From an uncultured Luminiphilus sp. (GTDB lineage Bacteria; Pseudomonadota; Gammaproteobacteria; Pseudomonadales; Halieaceae), in NCBI GenBank assembly GCA_943789425.1, contig CALSUB010000009.1, positions 1 through 64,000 on the forward strand: 64,000 bases of DNA, read 5' to 3'. Made by a program: the position numbers and the translations under genes. Position 1 is the stretch's first letter, and each line of letters opens with the position of its first letter. Shown here in pieces: positions 36,704 through 47,717 of this stretch. The notes beneath the pieces were generated by a model, which saw only the letters and a program-made list of their open reading frames with translations, was not told the DNA's origin and searched no databases.

Positions 36704-38100
36704 CGATTGAGTTTCGTCTGCGCCAGTGCGATCGCCGCCCGCACTTGGTTCGGTGCAGTACCCCCAATATGATCTCGGGCCGCTATGGAGCCTTCCAGTG
36801 TGAGGACCTGATAGACATCATGTTCGATACCAGCATGAAATGTTTTCAGGGTCTCCAGTGAACAGTCTGCCAGATCGCACTCGGCATCAATGCAGTGAGC
36901 AACCGCTTTACCGACCACTTCATGGGCATCGCGAAAGGCCACGCCGGCACGCACCAGGTAATCGGCCAAATCAGTCGCAGTTGCAAAGCCCTTCAGCGCC
37001 GCATTGCGCATCGCCGCCGAATGCGCTTCGATCGCAGGCACCATGTCTGCGAATGCTTTGAGACAGTCGTTGAGCGTGTTGACGCTATCAAATAGCGCCT
37101 CCTTATCTTCCTGATTGTCTTTGTTGTATGCCAGCGGCTGCGCCTTCATCAGTGTCAATAAGGCCACAAGATTGCCGGTGGTTCGTCCGGATTTACCACG
37201 CACCAGCTCAGGTACATCAGGATTTTTTTTCTGCGGCATGATGGATGATCCGGTACAGAAACGGTCGGGTAGACTGATAAAGCCGAACTGGGCAGACGCC
37301 CACAAAATGAGCTCTTCAGACATCCGTGAAAGGTGACTGAGTATCAGCGCTGCAGCGGCGCAGAACTCGATAGCAAAGTCTCGATCGGCGACGCTGTCGA
37401 GTGAGTTGTTAGTCGGCCCTGTAAAACCTAATGCGATGGCTGTCTGCTCTCGGTCAATCGGAAAGGTCGTGCCTGCTAATGCAGCGGCACCCAGCGGTGA
37501 TTGATTTAGCCGCTGTCGACAATCCAGTAGTCGGCCGTGATCACGATCCAGCATTTCGTACCACGCCATGAGGTGGTGGCCAAAAGTGACAGGTTGCGCC
37601 ACCTGAAGGTGGGTGAAGCCTGGCATGACGGTCTCGGTATGTTGCGCAGCCAGTCCGACAATGCCGGATTGGAGACGGGTGAGCTGCCCGCAAATGATAT
37701 CGATTTCAGTGCGCAGATAGAGCCTCATATCAGTCGCTACTTGATCGTTGCGGGAGCGCCCGGTGTGCAATTTTTTGCCGACATCGCCAATTAATTCGGT
37801 CAGGCGTGCCTCAATGTTCATATGAACGTCTTCTCGCTCGACCGACCACTGAAACGCACCCGCTTCGATTTCGGCGAGCACGCGCGCTAACCCTTCTTGA
37901 ATCGCGGTATTTTCAGCGGCTGTCAGCACACCAACGGCTTCTAACATGCTGGCGTGCGCGCGCGACCCGGCAATGTCATAGCTGGCCAGCTCTCGATCGA
38001 AGGCCTCTGAGGCAGTAAATCGCTGAACAAAACGGTCGGTCGGCTCGCTAAATCTGCCGCCCCATAGCTCCTGTCCGACTTTTGATTTTTCGTCACTCAT
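36700..38100 (-). CDS. argH: argininosuccinate lyase
   Basis: ArgH splits argininosuccinate to arginine and fumarate. The fumarase-superfamily signature [16 protein letters not shown] is intact, as are the opening LWGGRF and [12 protein letters not shown] and HLQVAQP blocks. The 466 aa are normal. It is divergent from hemC across 126 bases. In Pseudomonas a fimS-algR pair lies between argH and hemC; none is here. Confidence 0.96.
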   Translation of the reverse strand: MSDEKSKVGQELWGGRFSEPTDRFVQRFTASEAFDRELASYDIAGSRAHASMLEAVGVLTAAENTAIQEGLARVLAEIEAGAFQWSVEREDVHMNIEARLTELIGDVGKKLHTGRSRNDQVATDMRLYLRTEIDIICGQLTRLQSGIVGLAAQHTETVMPGFTHLQVAQPVTFGHHLMAWYEMLDRDHGRLLDCRQRLNQSPLGAAALAGTTFPIDREQTAIALGFTGPTNNSLDSVADRDFAIEFCAAAALILSHLSRMSEELILWASAQFGFISLPDRFCTGSSIMPQKKNPDVPELVRGKSGRTTGNLVALLTLMKAQPLAYNKDNQEDKEALFDSVNTLNDCLKAFADMVPAIEAHSAAMRNAALKGFATATDLADYLVRAGVAFRDAHEVVGKAVAHCIDAECDLADCSLETLKTFHAGIEHDVYQVLTLEGSIAARDHIGGTAPNQVRAAIALAQTKLNR

Positions 38101-38226
38101 GATGCATCGTCATTTCAGTTGGTGTCGAAATGAAAGTCTACCAGTGGATCCACCACTTCCGCCCGGTTTCAGAGCGGTGAAATGTCGCCTCGTGCTAAAC
38201 TGATGGCGAGGAAAAGAGGAGGTAAC

Positions 38227-39138
38227 GTGTCAGAACGTATCGTGATTGCTACCCGAGAGAGCCCCTTGGCGTTGTGGCAGGCGGAGTATGTTAAATCTCG
38301 CCTCGAGGCGGTGCACTCGGGCCTTGAGGTTCAATTGTTGGGAATGACCTCCCGCGGAGATCAATTGTTAGACCAACCGTTATTTAAAGTGGGTGGCAAG
38401 GGGTTGTTTGTCAAAGAACTTGAAACTGCGCTGCTCGACGGTCGTGCTGATATTGCTGTGCACTCAATGAAAGATGTGCCCATGGTGATGCCAGATGAAC
38501 TCACACTCGGCGTGATTTGCGAGCGAGAGGATCCTCGCGATGCGCTTGTCGGTGTCTCCTGTTTTGAAGATCTACCCAAAGGGGGCCGGCTGGGAACCTC
38601 AAGTCTTCGCCGTAGTTGCCAAATTAATCGCCATCGACCTGATCTGGAAATCGGGTTCCTGCGCGGCAACGTGAATACGCGGCTGGCCAAGTTAGAGGCA
38701 GGTGAGTTCGATGCCATCATGCTTGCCTGTGCCGGCCTGATTAGACTCGGATTCGAGGCGCGTATTGGTTGCTCGATTGAACCTGAACTTTCTCTCCCTG
38801 CTGCGGGGCAAGGCGCTGTCGGCATAGAATTTAGAGCCTCGGATGAACGCATTAGACACTTGCTGGCGCCGTTACACCATGCTCCCACGGCAACCCGAGT
38901 GTTGGCCGAGCGAGCGGTAGTCCGCAGACTGGATGGAGGGTGTGATGTGCCCATCGCTGCCTACGCAGAATTAGAGGGCGATACCCTGTGGTTGCGGGCT
39001 CGAGTGGGCGCAACCGATGGTACGACACTACTGGAGGCAGAGGCGCGGGGTGATGATCCGGAAGCGCTGGGACAGGGCGTCGCCGACATGCTCTTGGCTC
39101 AGGGTGCTGAGGATCTTATTCGCGCCGCGAGGGGATGA
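38227..39138 (+). CDS. hemC: porphobilinogen deaminase (hydroxymethylbilane synthase)
   Basis: HemC joins four porphobilinogens. [12 protein letters not shown] opens the protein, the substrate region [20 protein letters not shown] and GSLRRS-type GTSSLRRS are present, and the dipyrromethane cofactor Cys is Cys239 in [12 protein letters not shown] strong GAGGAGG stands 5 bases before GTG 38227, which decides the start over an ATG at 38182. Length 303 aa. It opens the hemC-D-X-Y operon with 4-base overlaps. Confidence 0.96.
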   Translation: MSERIVIATRESPLALWQAEYVKSRLEAVHSGLEVQLLGMTSRGDQLLDQPLFKVGGKGLFVKELETALLDGRADIAVHSMKDVPMVMPDELTLGVICEREDPRDALVGVSCFEDLPKGGRLGTSSLRRSCQINRHRPDLEIGFLRGNVNTRLAKLEAGEFDAIMLACAGLIRLGFEARIGCSIEPELSLPAAGQGAVGIEFRASDERIRHLLAPLHHAPTATRVLAERAVVRRLDGGCDVPIAAYAELEGDTLWLRARVGATDGTTLLEAEARGDDPEALGQGVADMLLAQGAEDLIRAARG

Positions 39139-39878
39139 CGACAGTCGTACTGACTCGGCCCGAGGCGCACAGCCAAAGGCTAGCGCGGACACTGTCGCGG
39201 CAAGGTTTTGAGTCGTTGGTCATGCCACTCATGACCGTGCAGCCCATCGCAGACAGTGAGCGCTCGCCGGTACCCGATCTGACCGAAGGGGCCGTGTGTA
39301 TTTTTATCAGTGCTAACGCGGTCCAGTACGGGCTCCCTTACATTGCGAGTGCTTTATCGCAGCGAGAAAGCGCGGTGTTGATCGCCGTCGGGCAGCAGAC
39401 ACAATTAGCATTGCAAGCAGCCGGCTTTGAAGCGATTGCCCCCGACCAAGCCGACACCGAGGGACTATTGGCTTTGCCAGCACTGTCGGCAGGCGCGCTG
39501 GAACAGGCCGTTATCGTGAAAGGCGAGGGCGGACGGGCGTTATTGGCGAGTGAGTTGAGAAGGCGGGGTGTCGCCGTCAATGAGTGGTCCTGCTACCGCC
39601 GTTGCTGGCCCTCAGTTGACTTAAGCCCGTTATCAGCGCCTGGACGACATTGGGTATTTCAGGCCAGTAGCGGAGAGATTTTGTCGCGTTTAGTGGTGTT
39701 AATCAGCGAGGCGTCTCGATTAGATCTCTTACAACATCCTGTGATCGTGCCCTCCAAACGCATTGCAGTCTTGGCCACGGAGTTGGGTTGGCATACCGTT
39801 TTGTGCTCGGATAATGCCAGCGACGAAGCCGTGATAGCGAGTTTGCATCAACAACTGACGCACGAGACGAGCCCATGA
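39135..39878 (+). CDS. hemD: uroporphyrinogen-III synthase
   Basis: HemD closes and inverts the linear tetrapyrrole. The 247-aa sequence is weakly conserved as is usual, with [17 protein letters not shown] at the start, [29 protein letters not shown] and the [14 protein letters not shown] block that corresponds to the VVTS/FTS segment. Its ATG overlaps hemC by 4 bases and it is followed by hemX in the same way. Confidence 0.9.
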   Translation: MTTVVLTRPEAHSQRLARTLSRQGFESLVMPLMTVQPIADSERSPVPDLTEGAVCIFISANAVQYGLPYIASALSQRESAVLIAVGQQTQLALQAAGFEAIAPDQADTEGLLALPALSAGALEQAVIVKGEGGRALLASELRRRGVAVNEWSCYRRCWPSVDLSPLSAPGRHWVFQASSGEILSRLVVLISEASRLDLLQHPVIVPSKRIAVLATELGWHTVLCSDNASDEAVIASLHQQLTHETSP

Positions 39879-41008
39879 CGGAAAAGACAGTCGATTCACC
39901 CGCGCTAACCCCCCAGCCGGTGGCGAAGTCCGCGTCAGGCGCTCGTGGGATCGTGGTGGCCTTATTGATGACCACAGTCCTTTTGGCCGCACTGGCTGCT
40001 GTGATTTATGTATTTGGCTGGCCTTGGCTCAACGATCAATGGCAGCGTTTGGCACAGATCGAACAGCAGGTCGCAGGCATCTCGCTGCAGGAGCAGCAGG
40101 CCGTTGACAGGCAGGGCCAGCTGCTTAAGAGGGTTGAGGACGACGTGCAAACCGCTATTGCGGCGGGAAGGCAGGAGTGGGAGCGCAAGCTCACCACCAG
40201 CGAAACGCGGCAGCGCGTCGAGCACGCTGCCTCCGAGCGTCAGTTTGCAGATCGAATGGGCCGCTTGGAGGGCCAGGTCGACCGTTTATTGGAGGTCGAT
40301 AGGCGGGCGTGGTTGGGTCAGGAGGCGATTTTCCTAATCCGCTTGGCAGCCCAACGGCTGCTGATTGCACGGGATGTGGCGGCAGCCATCAATTTACTCA
40401 CACAGGCCGATGCCTTATTGCGCGATACCGGCGAGCCAACATTAGAAGGCGTTCGCGCTGATATTGCGCGAGATCGCGCCGCGCTGGCGGCACTGCCCAA
40501 GGTCGATCAAGTGGGATTGTATGCGCGGCTGTCGGGTCTGATTGATCAAGCCGATAAGTTGCAGCTTGCTTATGACATACCCATTGTTAGCGAAGAGGCT
40601 AAACCGGTTACATCGGGCTGGTGGGATCGTGCTGCGGCCGGGTGGCGAGCCGCCTTAACAACGTTATCAGATCATCTTGTGATACGTCGACGCAGTGACG
40701 ACATTGCGCAGCTGATGACGCCAGAATGGGCCTCATTGGCTCGACAAAACATGCGGATGCTGCTCGAGCAGGCGCAAATCGCGATGTTGTCTGCGAACCA
40801 GTCTTTATTTGAAACTGCATTGCAGCGTGCGACGCGTTTTGTTGAGTTATTTACTGATCAAGATCCGGATCGCGTCGCCAGCATGATGGCCGATATTGAG
40901 GCGATGGCGGGCGAAAACATCGCGCCTAAGCTGCCTGACCTTGCGCCCACTCGTAGTCGGCTGGAGACGGCGATAGCGCGTCTCGCCGGACCAACGGGAT
41001 CTCAGTGA
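39875..41008 (+). CDS. hemX: HemX-like membrane protein
   Basis: The 377-aa protein has a low-complexity N-terminus, one transmembrane helix (about 26-48, VVALLMTTVLLAALAAVIYVFG), a coiled coil (50-140) and a soluble periplasmic helical domain with EAIFLIRLAAQRLLIARDV, the HemX-family core. Bacterial hemX genes sit behind hemCD; the protein has no methyltransferase motif despite the usual annotation. It overlaps hemD and hemY. Confidence 0.85.
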   Translation: MTEKTVDSPALTPQPVAKSASGARGIVVALLMTTVLLAALAAVIYVFGWPWLNDQWQRLAQIEQQVAGISLQEQQAVDRQGQLLKRVEDDVQTAIAAGRQEWERKLTTSETRQRVEHAASERQFADRMGRLEGQVDRLLEVDRRAWLGQEAIFLIRLAAQRLLIARDVAAAINLLTQADALLRDTGEPTLEGVRADIARDRAALAALPKVDQVGLYARLSGLIDQADKLQLAYDIPIVSEEAKPVTSGWWDRAAAGWRAALTTLSDHLVIRRRSDDIAQLMTPEWASLARQNMRMLLEQAQIAMLSANQSLFETALQRATRFVELFTDQDPDRVASMMADIEAMAGENIAPKLPDLAPTRSRLETAIARLAGPTGSQ

Positions 41009-42186
41009 TGGCACGTTTTAGTGTGTATTTAGTGTTGTTATTGGTATCAGGTGCTGCATTAGTCAACGGCGTGGCGAGCGATCCCGGTTATGTATTAGTG
41101 GCATGGGGGAGCTGGCAGGTTGAGACATCGGTATGGCTTGCGCTGGCAACGCTGTGCATCACTATGGGTCTGGTGTGGCTACTGCAGCGCGCATTGAGCT
41201 CGACATTGCACGTGCCGGCGGCTCTGACTCGTTGGCTGGGAGGCCGCTCTGAACGGGGCGCTCAGCAGCACGCTGAAAAAGGACTGGTGGCTTTTTTTGA
41301 AGGTCGGTGGGAGGTCGCTGAGAAGACGTTGCGAAAGCGTTTACCGGCGGATCAACGTAGTTTATTGCAATCTCTCTTTGCGGTGCTCGCAACACATCGC
41401 CACGGGCAGAGACAACGCGCATTAGCGCTGTTGGATGAATTGGAAGGTGATAGCAAGATGCCTCAGCACTTGGTGTCGATCGTGCGGGCTGAGTGTCATA
41501 TTGAGGCAAATGAGTGGTCATTAGCCGCGCGATCACTCGACGCGTTAAGCCCCGCGGCGACCGCCACTCCTCGGGTACAAAAGCTGCGCGCAGAGCTGGC
41601 TTATGCCCGGGGTGATTGGCCCACAGTGATTGAATTACTGCCAGCCTTGAGAGCCGCTTATCTGCTTCCGGAAGTGGTCTTAGCCGCGTGGGAGCAAGCT
41701 GCTTGGGTGGGGGTCATGACACAGGGTGATCTCTCCGCATCCGCGCTGGCGTCGCTCTGGAAGCAAGCGCCGGAGGCACAAAAATCGTCAGGTAGTGGGC
41801 TATGGACGAGCCTGATTGAACAGTTGCGGTTGCAGTCAGAGTGGGGCGCCTTGACTAAGGCCTTGCAAGGACGATTCGATCAGTTTTGTGAGCCCGCCTC
41901 CTTGGCCGCGATCGCAGTATTACCGCATGATCATGCCAAGAAGCTGAAAAAATCGGTGAAGCGATGGGTGAGTGAGGATCTGCAGAGTGGCGGTTACGCG
42001 GCACTGGCGATGATTGCACACCACGACAATGACCCGGTGGAGTCAGAGGCGATGTGGCGGAAAGCGTGCGAATGCAGGCCTTCAGTGGAATCTATGTTGG
42101 GATGGGCAAAGTGGTGTCGCGATCACGGCAATAACGATCAAGCAGCGGTGCTAGAAGTGGATGCTGTCGCCTTGTTGAAACAATAA
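41008..42186 (+). CDS. hemY: HemY-like TPR membrane protein
   Basis: The 392-aa protein has two N-terminal membrane helices (about 6-24 and 43-62), the HemY_N segment RALSSTLHVPAALTRWLGGR, then TPR-like helices (EKGLVAFFEGRWEVAEKTL, LSWAKWCRDHG-type LGWAKWCRDHGNND). Proteobacterial HemY is linked to the final haem steps but has no known activity. The start is ATG 41008 in a TGATG overlap with hemX; a GTG one codon earlier is possible. Confidence 0.85.
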   Translation: MARFSVYLVLLLVSGAALVNGVASDPGYVLVAWGSWQVETSVWLALATLCITMGLVWLLQRALSSTLHVPAALTRWLGGRSERGAQQHAEKGLVAFFEGRWEVAEKTLRKRLPADQRSLLQSLFAVLATHRHGQRQRALALLDELEGDSKMPQHLVSIVRAECHIEANEWSLAARSLDALSPAATATPRVQKLRAELAYARGDWPTVIELLPALRAAYLLPEVVLAAWEQAAWVGVMTQGDLSASALASLWKQAPEAQKSSGSGLWTSLIEQLRLQSEWGALTKALQGRFDQFCEPASLAAIAVLPHDHAKKLKKSVKRWVSEDLQSGGYAALAMIAHHDNDPVESEAMWRKACECRPSVESMLGWAKWCRDHGNNDQAAVLEVDAVALLKQ

Positions 42187-42211
42187 TGGGAGCAGCAGCA
42201 ACCGTGTTGCG

Positions 42212-43705
42212 TCACTCCTTTGACTGACCCGGCAAGTGAATATTGAGGGAGTCCCACAAGAGATCAATACGAGACTGAGTGGCTGAATCCATTTGAATGG
42301 TTCGACCCCATTCTCTATCGGTTTCGCCTTCCCATTTGTGCGTGGCATCCATTCCCATTTTTGAACCCAGCCCCGCAACGGGTGAAGCAAAGTCCAGATA
42401 GTCGATCGGGGTATTTTCAACCAAAGTGGTATCTCGGGCAGGGTCCATGCGGGTCGTTATGGCCCACATCACGTCTTCCCAGGACCGGGCGTTAATATCA
42501 TCGTCGGTCACGATAATAAATTTTGTGTACATGAACTGACGCAAGAAAGACCACACACCAAACATCACCCTTTTGGCATGTCCGGGATATTCTTTGCGTA
42601 TCGTTACCACGGCCATGCGGTAAGAGCACCCTTCAGGCGGTAGATAGAAGTCGCTGATTTCGGGGTACTGTTTCTTCAGTAAGGGGACAAATACCTCATT
42701 CAGTGCGACGCCTAAAATAGCCGGTTCATCAGGTGGGCGGCCTGTATAAGTACTGTGGTAGATCGGCTTCTCTCTCGTTGTGATGGCGGTGACGGTGAAA
42801 ACGGGGAAAGACTCTACTTCGTTATAGTAGCCAGTATGATCACCATACGGGCCCTCATCTGCGAGTTCGTCAGGGTCGATATGGCCCTCTAAAATAATCT
42901 CACTGTGCGCTGGGACCATTAGGTTATTGTCACGGCACAGATCAGTGACGCATTTGGCGAGGTCTGTTTTTTTCCCCCGTAATAGTCCCGCAAACGCGTA
43001 CTCTGAGAGGCTGTCGGGCACGGGGGTTACGGCACCCAGTGTGGTCGCTGGATCGGCACCTAGCGCGATAGCCACTGGGTAGGGCTCACCGGGGCGCTTT
43101 AATTGCCAGTCTCTAAAGTCGAGGGCGCCGCCGCGATGCGAGAGCCAGCGCATGATCAATTTGTTGCGCCCAAGCAACTGCATGCGATAGATGCCTAAGT
43201 TCATCCGCTCTTTTTCAGGACCACGTGTTACCACCAGCGGCCAAGTGACCAGTGGGCCTACGTCTTCCGGCCAGCAGGTTTGAATGGGAAGCCGGTGTAG
43301 GTCGACGGCTTCGCCGGTTTTGATGGTTTCTTGGCAAGGGGCGTTTTTCACCACATTCGGGCCCATGGTGAGCAATTTTTTCAGCAAAGGCGCCTTGTCG
43401 ACCAGATCTTTAAACCCCTTAGGAGGATCAGGTTGGCGCAGATAAGCAAGTAGTTCGCCCACCTCTCGCAAAGCCGATACCGACTCCTCTCCCATACCCA
43501 AAGCCACCCGATTGGGTGTGCCAAATAGATTGGCCAGTACCGGTACATCAAAGCCTTTAGGGTTCTCAAAAAGCAGTGCCGGGCCGCCACCACGCAGCGT
43601 TCGGTCTGCGATCTCGGTCATTTCAAGATTGGGGTCCACTTCTACCGCAATGCGGACCAAGTCTCCGCGCCGCTCTAACTCGGCTATGAACTCACGAAGA
43701 TCCAT
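42212..43705 (-). CDS. ubiD: UbiD, 4-hydroxy-3-polyprenylbenzoate decarboxylase
   Basis: UbiD decarboxylates the ubiquinone precursor with prenylated FMN from Ubi[26 protein letters not shown], the E-(x)-E-D region [25 protein letters not shown] (seen as [20 protein letters not shown]) and [15 protein letters not shown] are characteristic. Start: the ATG at 43705 ([15 protein letters not shown] follows) with GAG ahead is preferred over one 4 codons earlier. Length 497 aa. It lies 21 bases beyond rho, matching the trxA-rho-ubiD order of Pseudomonas. Confidence 0.95.
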   Translation of the reverse strand: MDLREFIAELERRGDLVRIAVEVDPNLEMTEIADRTLRGGGPALLFENPKGFDVPVLANLFGTPNRVALGMGEESVSALREVGELLAYLRQPDPPKGFKDLVDKAPLLKKLLTMGPNVVKNAPCQETIKTGEAVDLHRLPIQTCWPEDVGPLVTWPLVVTRGPEKERMNLGIYRMQLLGRNKLIMRWLSHRGGALDFRDWQLKRPGEPYPVAIALGADPATTLGAVTPVPDSLSEYAFAGLLRGKKTDLAKCVTDLCRDNNLMVPAHSEIILEGHIDPDELADEGPYGDHTGYYNEVESFPVFTVTAITTREKPIYHSTYTGRPPDEPAILGVALNEVFVPLLKKQYPEISDFYLPPEGCSYRMAVVTIRKEYPGHAKRVMFGVWSFLRQFMYTKFIIVTDDDINARSWEDVMWAITTRMDPARDTTLVENTPIDYLDFASPVAGLGSKMGMDATHKWEGETDREWGRTIQMDSATQSRIDLLWDSLNIHLPGQSKE

Positions 43706-43726
43706 AAAGCTCGGCATAGTAGGTGG

Positions 43727-45355
43727 CTACTTACGCTTCATAGACTTGAAGAATTCCTCGTTAGACTTGGTACCCTTGAGCTTATCGAGTAGGAACTCAA
43801 CCGCTGGTAGGTCTTCCATGCCATGTAGGAGCTTGCGTAAGATCCACATTCGGTGAAGCTCTTCATCACCCGTCAATAACTCCTCTCGACGAGTACCTGA
43901 TCGGCGAATATTGATCGCCGGGTAGACGCGTTTCTCAGCAATTTTCCGGTCCAAATGCAGTTCCATATTACCGGTGCCTTTGAATTCCTCGTAAATGACT
44001 TCGTCCATCTTCGATCCGGTATCGATCAATGCAGTGGCGATGATCGACAGGCTGCCGCCTTCCTCAATGTTACGTGCGGCACCGAAGAATCGCTTGGGTC
44101 GCTCGAGCGCGTGTGCATCGACGCCTCCAGTGAGCACTTTTCCTGAACTCGGGATGACGGTGTTGTAAGCCCGCGCTAAACGAGTGATTGAGTCGAGCAG
44201 AATGACGACATCGCGCTTGTGTTCAACAAGCCGCTTGGCTTTCTCGATGACCATGTCGGCGACCTGAACGTGTCGCGATGGCGGCTCATCAAAAGTGGAT
44301 GCGACAACCTCAGCACCGCGAGCTCCCACTGATCGCTGCATCTCGGTCACTTCTTCGGGACGCTCATCGATTAATAAGACCAGCACATAGCACTCTGGGT
44401 TATTAGAGATAATGGCTTGAGCAATACTCTGCATCATGATGGTTTTGCCCGCTTTGGGCGGCGCAACTAGCAGTCCTCGTTGACCCTTGCCAATCGGCGC
44501 AACCAAATCAATGATCCTTCCGGTCAGATCCTCGGATGATCCATTGCCTTTTTCTAGGGTCAGTCGCTCATTCGGAAAGAGGGGCGTCAGGTTTTCAAAA
44601 AGCACCTTGCTCTTCGCGCTTTCAGGCGACTCAAAATTAACGTCTTTGACCTTCAAGAGCGCAAAATAACGCTCGGAATCCTTGGGTGGCCGAATCATAC
44701 CGGTGACGGTGTCGCCAGTCCGAAGGTTGAATCGACGGATTTGACTCGGACTGACATAGATATCGTCAGGGCCGGCCAAAAAGGAACTATCGGCCGATCT
44801 TAAGAATCCAAAACCATCTTGGAGAATCTCGAGAACGCCGTCGCCCCAAATATCTTCTCCGCTTTTAGCGTGCCGTTTTAGGAGCGCAAAAATAATATCT
44901 TGCTTGCGCGAGCGCGCCATATTTTCCAGGCCCATCTCGCGAGCCATGTCAATGAGCTCCTGCGTTGACTTACTTTTAAGGTCAGTCAGGCTCATGGGAT
45001 TAGCGCTAGGCGTATTGGGGTCTCGTTTGGGCCGCCGCTGCCGACCGCGACGGGAACGCCCGGGTTGACCGTCCTCTTCGCTATTGGCTCGCGGCTCCGA
45101 CGATTTTGCCTCGGGGGGCGACTCTGCGCTCGACGCCGGCTTTTCGTCTGCCGGCGCATCTGGCGTTGCGGGGCTGTCGCTGACATCCATCGCAGTAGAC
45201 TGGGCTGAGTCAGATTGCTCTTCTGAGGCCTTGAGTTTCAGTGTTCGTCCATTACTTTTAGTGGACTCTGCACCGTCGGCTTCGCCTGAGAGGGCGGCGG
45301 GTTCATTAGCAGGGGTTGCCGATTCTTCGGCGTTGGCGCTGTTTTGCTCTTCCAC
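43727..45355 (-). CDS. rho: transcription termination factor Rho with N-terminal extension
   Basis: From Met121 the 542-aa protein follows E. coli Rho closely: [41 protein letters not shown]-binding [20 protein letters not shown], the P-loop APPKAGKT and the Q- and R-loop regions. Residues 1-120 are an extra acidic-then-basic disordered arm ([13 protein letters not shown] just before the core). GGAAG before the GTG at 45355 supports the long form, while the internal ATG at 44995 has no site. Relative to E. coli there is a small insertion in [15 protein letters not shown]. Rho ends untranslated transcripts; it is 276 bases downstream of trxA. Confidence 0.95.
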   Translation of the reverse strand: MEEQNSANAEESATPANEPAALSGEADGAESTKSNGRTLKLKASEEQSDSAQSTAMDVSDSPATPDAPADEKPASSAESPPEAKSSEPRANSEEDGQPGRSRRGRQRRPKRDPNTPSANPMSLTDLKSKSTQELIDMAREMGLENMARSRKQDIIFALLKRHAKSGEDIWGDGVLEILQDGFGFLRSADSSFLAGPDDIYVSPSQIRRFNLRTGDTVTGMIRPPKDSERYFALLKVKDVNFESPESAKSKVLFENLTPLFPNERLTLEKGNGSSEDLTGRIIDLVAPIGKGQRGLLVAPPKAGKTIMMQSIAQAIISNNPECYVLVLLIDERPEEVTEMQRSVGARGAEVVASTFDEPPSRHVQVADMVIEKAKRLVEHKRDVVILLDSITRLARAYNTVIPSSGKVLTGGVDAHALERPKRFFGAARNIEEGGSLSIIATALIDTGSKMDEVIYEEFKGTGNMELHLDRKIAEKRVYPAINIRRSGTRREELLTGDEELHRMWILRKLLHGMEDLPAVEFLLDKLKGTKSNEEFFKSMKRK

Positions 45356-45536
45356 GAATCACTTCCGGGTTACAGTCAAAAAGGAGAAAAAATGGGACCG
45401 ACGTTTTGCTAGGCGTTTTGTGCTGACGCGAATCGGTCTAGGGGTTGTGCCCTCGCAGTCTCGCTACACTGACGTTGCCACAGATTATTTGTCTACCCTG
45501 TGGGAGTCGTTATAAGGGGATGCTGCTGGACGTGGT

Positions 45537-45554
45537 AGGTCTCTCGCGAGACCT
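45537..45554. other. perfect hairpin in the rho leader
   Basis: AGGTCTC/GAGACCT (7 bp) around TCGC lies in the 276-base region between trxA and rho, which holds no gene. In E. coli this leader (rhoL region) is where Rho represses itself. No T tract is attached. Confidence 0.4.
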
Positions 45555-45631
45555 CGATTGCGCAAAAGTAGCACCCGAAGATGAGCGCGTCCAGCAAAAT
45601 ATTGTAGGGTTTTTTGGGCGCGTGTTGACGT

Positions 45632-45958
45632 TTAGAGAACGGAGTCGACAAACTCTCCCATCTGAGTTTTTGATAAAGCCCCGACTTTAGTGTCAACCGC
45701 ATTACCGCCTTTGAAGACAATCAATGTTGGGATGCCTCGGATGTTAAACTTTCCTGGCATATCAGGATTCGCATCGACGTCGACCTTACAGACTTTGACC
45801 TTTCCCGCATATTCTGTGGCAATCTCTTCAAGGATAGGCGCAATCATTTTACAAGGGCCGCACCACTCAGCCCAAAAGTCCACCAGCACCGGTAAGTCGC
45901 TCGAGAGGACCTCAGTATCAAAGTTGTCGTCAGTAACGTGCAGGATTTCAGCGCTCAT
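45632..45958 (-). CDS. trxA: thioredoxin
   Basis: A 108-aa classical thioredoxin with the active site WCGPC (Cys33, Cys36), [16 protein letters not shown], the cis-proline loop [11 protein letters not shown] and the C-terminal helix. It reduces protein disulfides in the cytoplasm. It lies immediately upstream of rho on the same strand, as in most gammaproteobacteria, and diverges from the GIY-YIG gene. Confidence 0.97.
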   Translation of the reverse strand: MSAEILHVTDDNFDTEVLSSDLPVLVDFWAEWCGPCKMIAPILEEIATEYAGKVKVCKVDVDANPDMPGKFNIRGIPTLIVFKGGNAVDTKVGALSKTQMGEFVDSVL

Positions 45959-46013
45959 AAGGGCTCCAGTGTGTGGTCAGAATCTGACCATAGCTCGTAG
46001 GGGAAATTTGTTC

Positions 46014-46346
46014 ATGTCAGACGGAAAATATATCACTGCTTGCCAACCGGCAAGCGCTTCGAGCAGTTCAGGCGAAAAAGAATGGCAGGTGTACCTGCTG
46101 CAATGTAGCGATGACACGCTGTATTCTGGAGTCACCACTGACCTGACTCGCCGTTTGCGTCAACATAATGGCGAAATTGTGGGCGGTGCCCGGTATACCC
46201 AAGGGAGACGACCGGTCGCGGTGATGTGGTGGGCGAGTTGTGACTCGAGATCTGATGCTCAGCAGCGAGAGGCGGCCTTACGGCGGCTGAGTCGTCAGCA
46301 AAAATGGGATTTGATTGCCGCTGCGAGAGGAGTTGATACGGCATGA
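46014..46346 (+). CDS. GIY-YIG nuclease superfamily protein (YhbQ-like)
   Basis: The 110-aa protein has WQVYLLQCSDDTLYSGVT as the GIY-YIG pair, TDLTRRLRQHN, and the ARYTQGRRPVAVMWW block typical of YhbQ/UPF0213 nucleases. These small proteins are weak DNA nucleases of uncertain role. The open frame extends far upstream but only over the antisense of trxA, so ATG 46014 is taken. It overlaps the next gene by 4 bases. Confidence 0.88.
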   Translation: MSDGKYITACQPASASSSSGEKEWQVYLLQCSDDTLYSGVTTDLTRRLRQHNGEIVGGARYTQGRRPVAVMWWASCDSRSDAQQREAALRRLSRQQKWDLIAAARGVDTA

Positions 46347-46840
46347 CCGTCGACGCATTCTGGGATTGGGCCATTGCTTGCTATCGTCGTGCTGGGGTTC
46401 AACAACACCTCCTACTCTTACAGGACACGCAGGATCTCGTCATTCTAGAAGCGTTGTTTGCCTGTTGGCTGGCGAGTCACGATCGGCAATGGCAGCTTGA
46501 TGACGTACGGGCGATGGCTGTCTCGACACGCACATGGATTGATGAAGTGGTTTTGCCGCTCCGAGCTACCCGAACGCGATGGACGGGCGCCGCGGACCTG
46601 AGTGACTCCCGGCAACACTTACTCGCACTCGAAGTGACGGCAGAGCGCCATCTCGCTGAGCTAATGTGGTCAGGCGTGATGAAAGACCGAAGCCCCTCAG
46701 AAGGAGTCGTTTCGCCAGTCGAAAAGGGGACGTCTTCGACATTAATGTCATCAAACCTCAGTCTGCTGCCGACTTTTTTTGATGGTAAATGTGCGCCTGA
46801 GCGTCTCCAATTGGTGGCACTGCTGGAAAAGGGCACGTAA
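46343..46840 (+). CDS. TIGR02444/DUF2390-like helical protein
   Basis: The 165-aa protein begins FWDWAIACYRRAGVQQHLLL then VILEALFACWLA, the pattern I recall for TIGR02444 (DUF2390), a proteobacterial family of unknown function. It is helical and soluble. The last 50 residues (KGTSSTLMSSNLS...) are low in conservation-like features and may be loosely folded. It overlaps the GIY-YIG gene by 4 bases and precedes the FKBP gene. Confidence 0.65.
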   Translation: MTVDAFWDWAIACYRRAGVQQHLLLLQDTQDLVILEALFACWLASHDRQWQLDDVRAMAVSTRTWIDEVVLPLRATRTRWTGAADLSDSRQHLLALEVTAERHLAELMWSGVMKDRSPSEGVVSPVEKGTSSTLMSSNLSLLPTFFDGKCAPERLQLVALLEKGT

Positions 46841-46882
46841 TATCGGCCTTCTTTTTCAGCACGACTAGGGAGTAGCAATACG

Positions 46883-47611
46883 ATGAGCATCTCAATTTCG
46901 AGAATGAGTCGAATCGCCGGTGCAGCGACACTGCTGGCAGTGATGGGGTGCGACAGCACCGCGCAGGAGCAACCGGTGAACTTGGAGTCAACCGAGGCGC
47001 GATTAAGCTACGGCATTGGTTTACGGATGGGGCAGAGGATGGCAGCTGATGGGATGGCCATTGATGTGAATGCCTACGCCGCGGGACTCGCTGACGCCGT
47101 CGAGGGTGCCGAAGCACGCCTGACAGAAGAGGAAATTAACACCGAAATGACCGCTTTTCAGGAGCGACGTCAGGCTGAAGTAGAAGCTGAGCGCGTTGCC
47201 GTGTCACAAACTAATCTAGAGGAAGGTAGAGCCTACATGGCAGAGATGAGCAGCAATGAAGAAGTACAAACGACAGAGTCGGGGCTGCAATACATTGTGG
47301 TTGCAGCAGGTGAGGGCGATAGCCCCGTATTGGCAGATTCTGTCGAGGTGCATTACGAAGGCCGCTTAATCGATGGGACGGTGTTTGATAGCAGTTATGA
47401 CCGTGGACAAACGGTGACCTTTGGCGTGACACAGGTCATCCCCGGTTGGACCGAGGGACTGCAGTTGATGAAGCCCGGTGGTAAATTCAAATTTATCATT
47501 CCACCAGAGTTAGGCTATGGCGAGGGTGGTGCAGGGCAGATGATTGGACCCAACGCCACGTTGTTGTTTGACGTGGAGCTGATCGCGGTAACTAACGCCG
47601 ACAGCGAGTAG
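46883..47611 (+). CDS. FKBP-type peptidyl-prolyl isomerase, lipoprotein
   Basis: The 242-aa protein has a lipoprotein signal (ATLLAVMGC, Cys at 23), an N-terminal helical dimerisation domain (about 30-125, LSYGIGLRMGQRM ... EEEINTEM) and an FKBP domain (130-237: VEVHYEGRLIDGTVFDSSYD, VIPGWTEGLQLMKPGGK, YGEGGAG, NATLLFDVELI). It is Mip/FkpA-like and helps fold envelope proteins. AGGGAG stands before the ATG. It is followed by two hairpins. Confidence 0.92.
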   Translation: MSISISRMSRIAGAATLLAVMGCDSTAQEQPVNLESTEARLSYGIGLRMGQRMAADGMAIDVNAYAAGLADAVEGAEARLTEEEINTEMTAFQERRQAEVEAERVAVSQTNLEEGRAYMAEMSSNEEVQTTESGLQYIVVAAGEGDSPVLADSVEVHYEGRLIDGTVFDSSYDRGQTVTFGVTQVIPGWTEGLQLMKPGGKFKFIIPPELGYGEGGAGQMIGPNATLLFDVELIAVTNADSE

Positions 47612-47666
47612 CCTTGGTTGTAACACTTGTGCCAGTGCGGTCTCCGCGACCGCACCGTCATGTCTG

Positions 47667-47689
47667 AAACGCCCTAAGGGGCGTTTTTT
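47667..47689 (+). terminator. rho-independent terminator after the FKBP gene
   Basis: Stem AAACGCCC/GGGCGTTT (47667-47674, 47679-47686) around TAAG, then TTT to 47689. A second perfect hairpin TGCGGTC/GACCGCA lies just upstream at 47636-47654. Confidence 0.85.
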
Positions 47690-47717
47690 CTGGGCGGTTA
47701 ACTCGGTGTCAACATAT

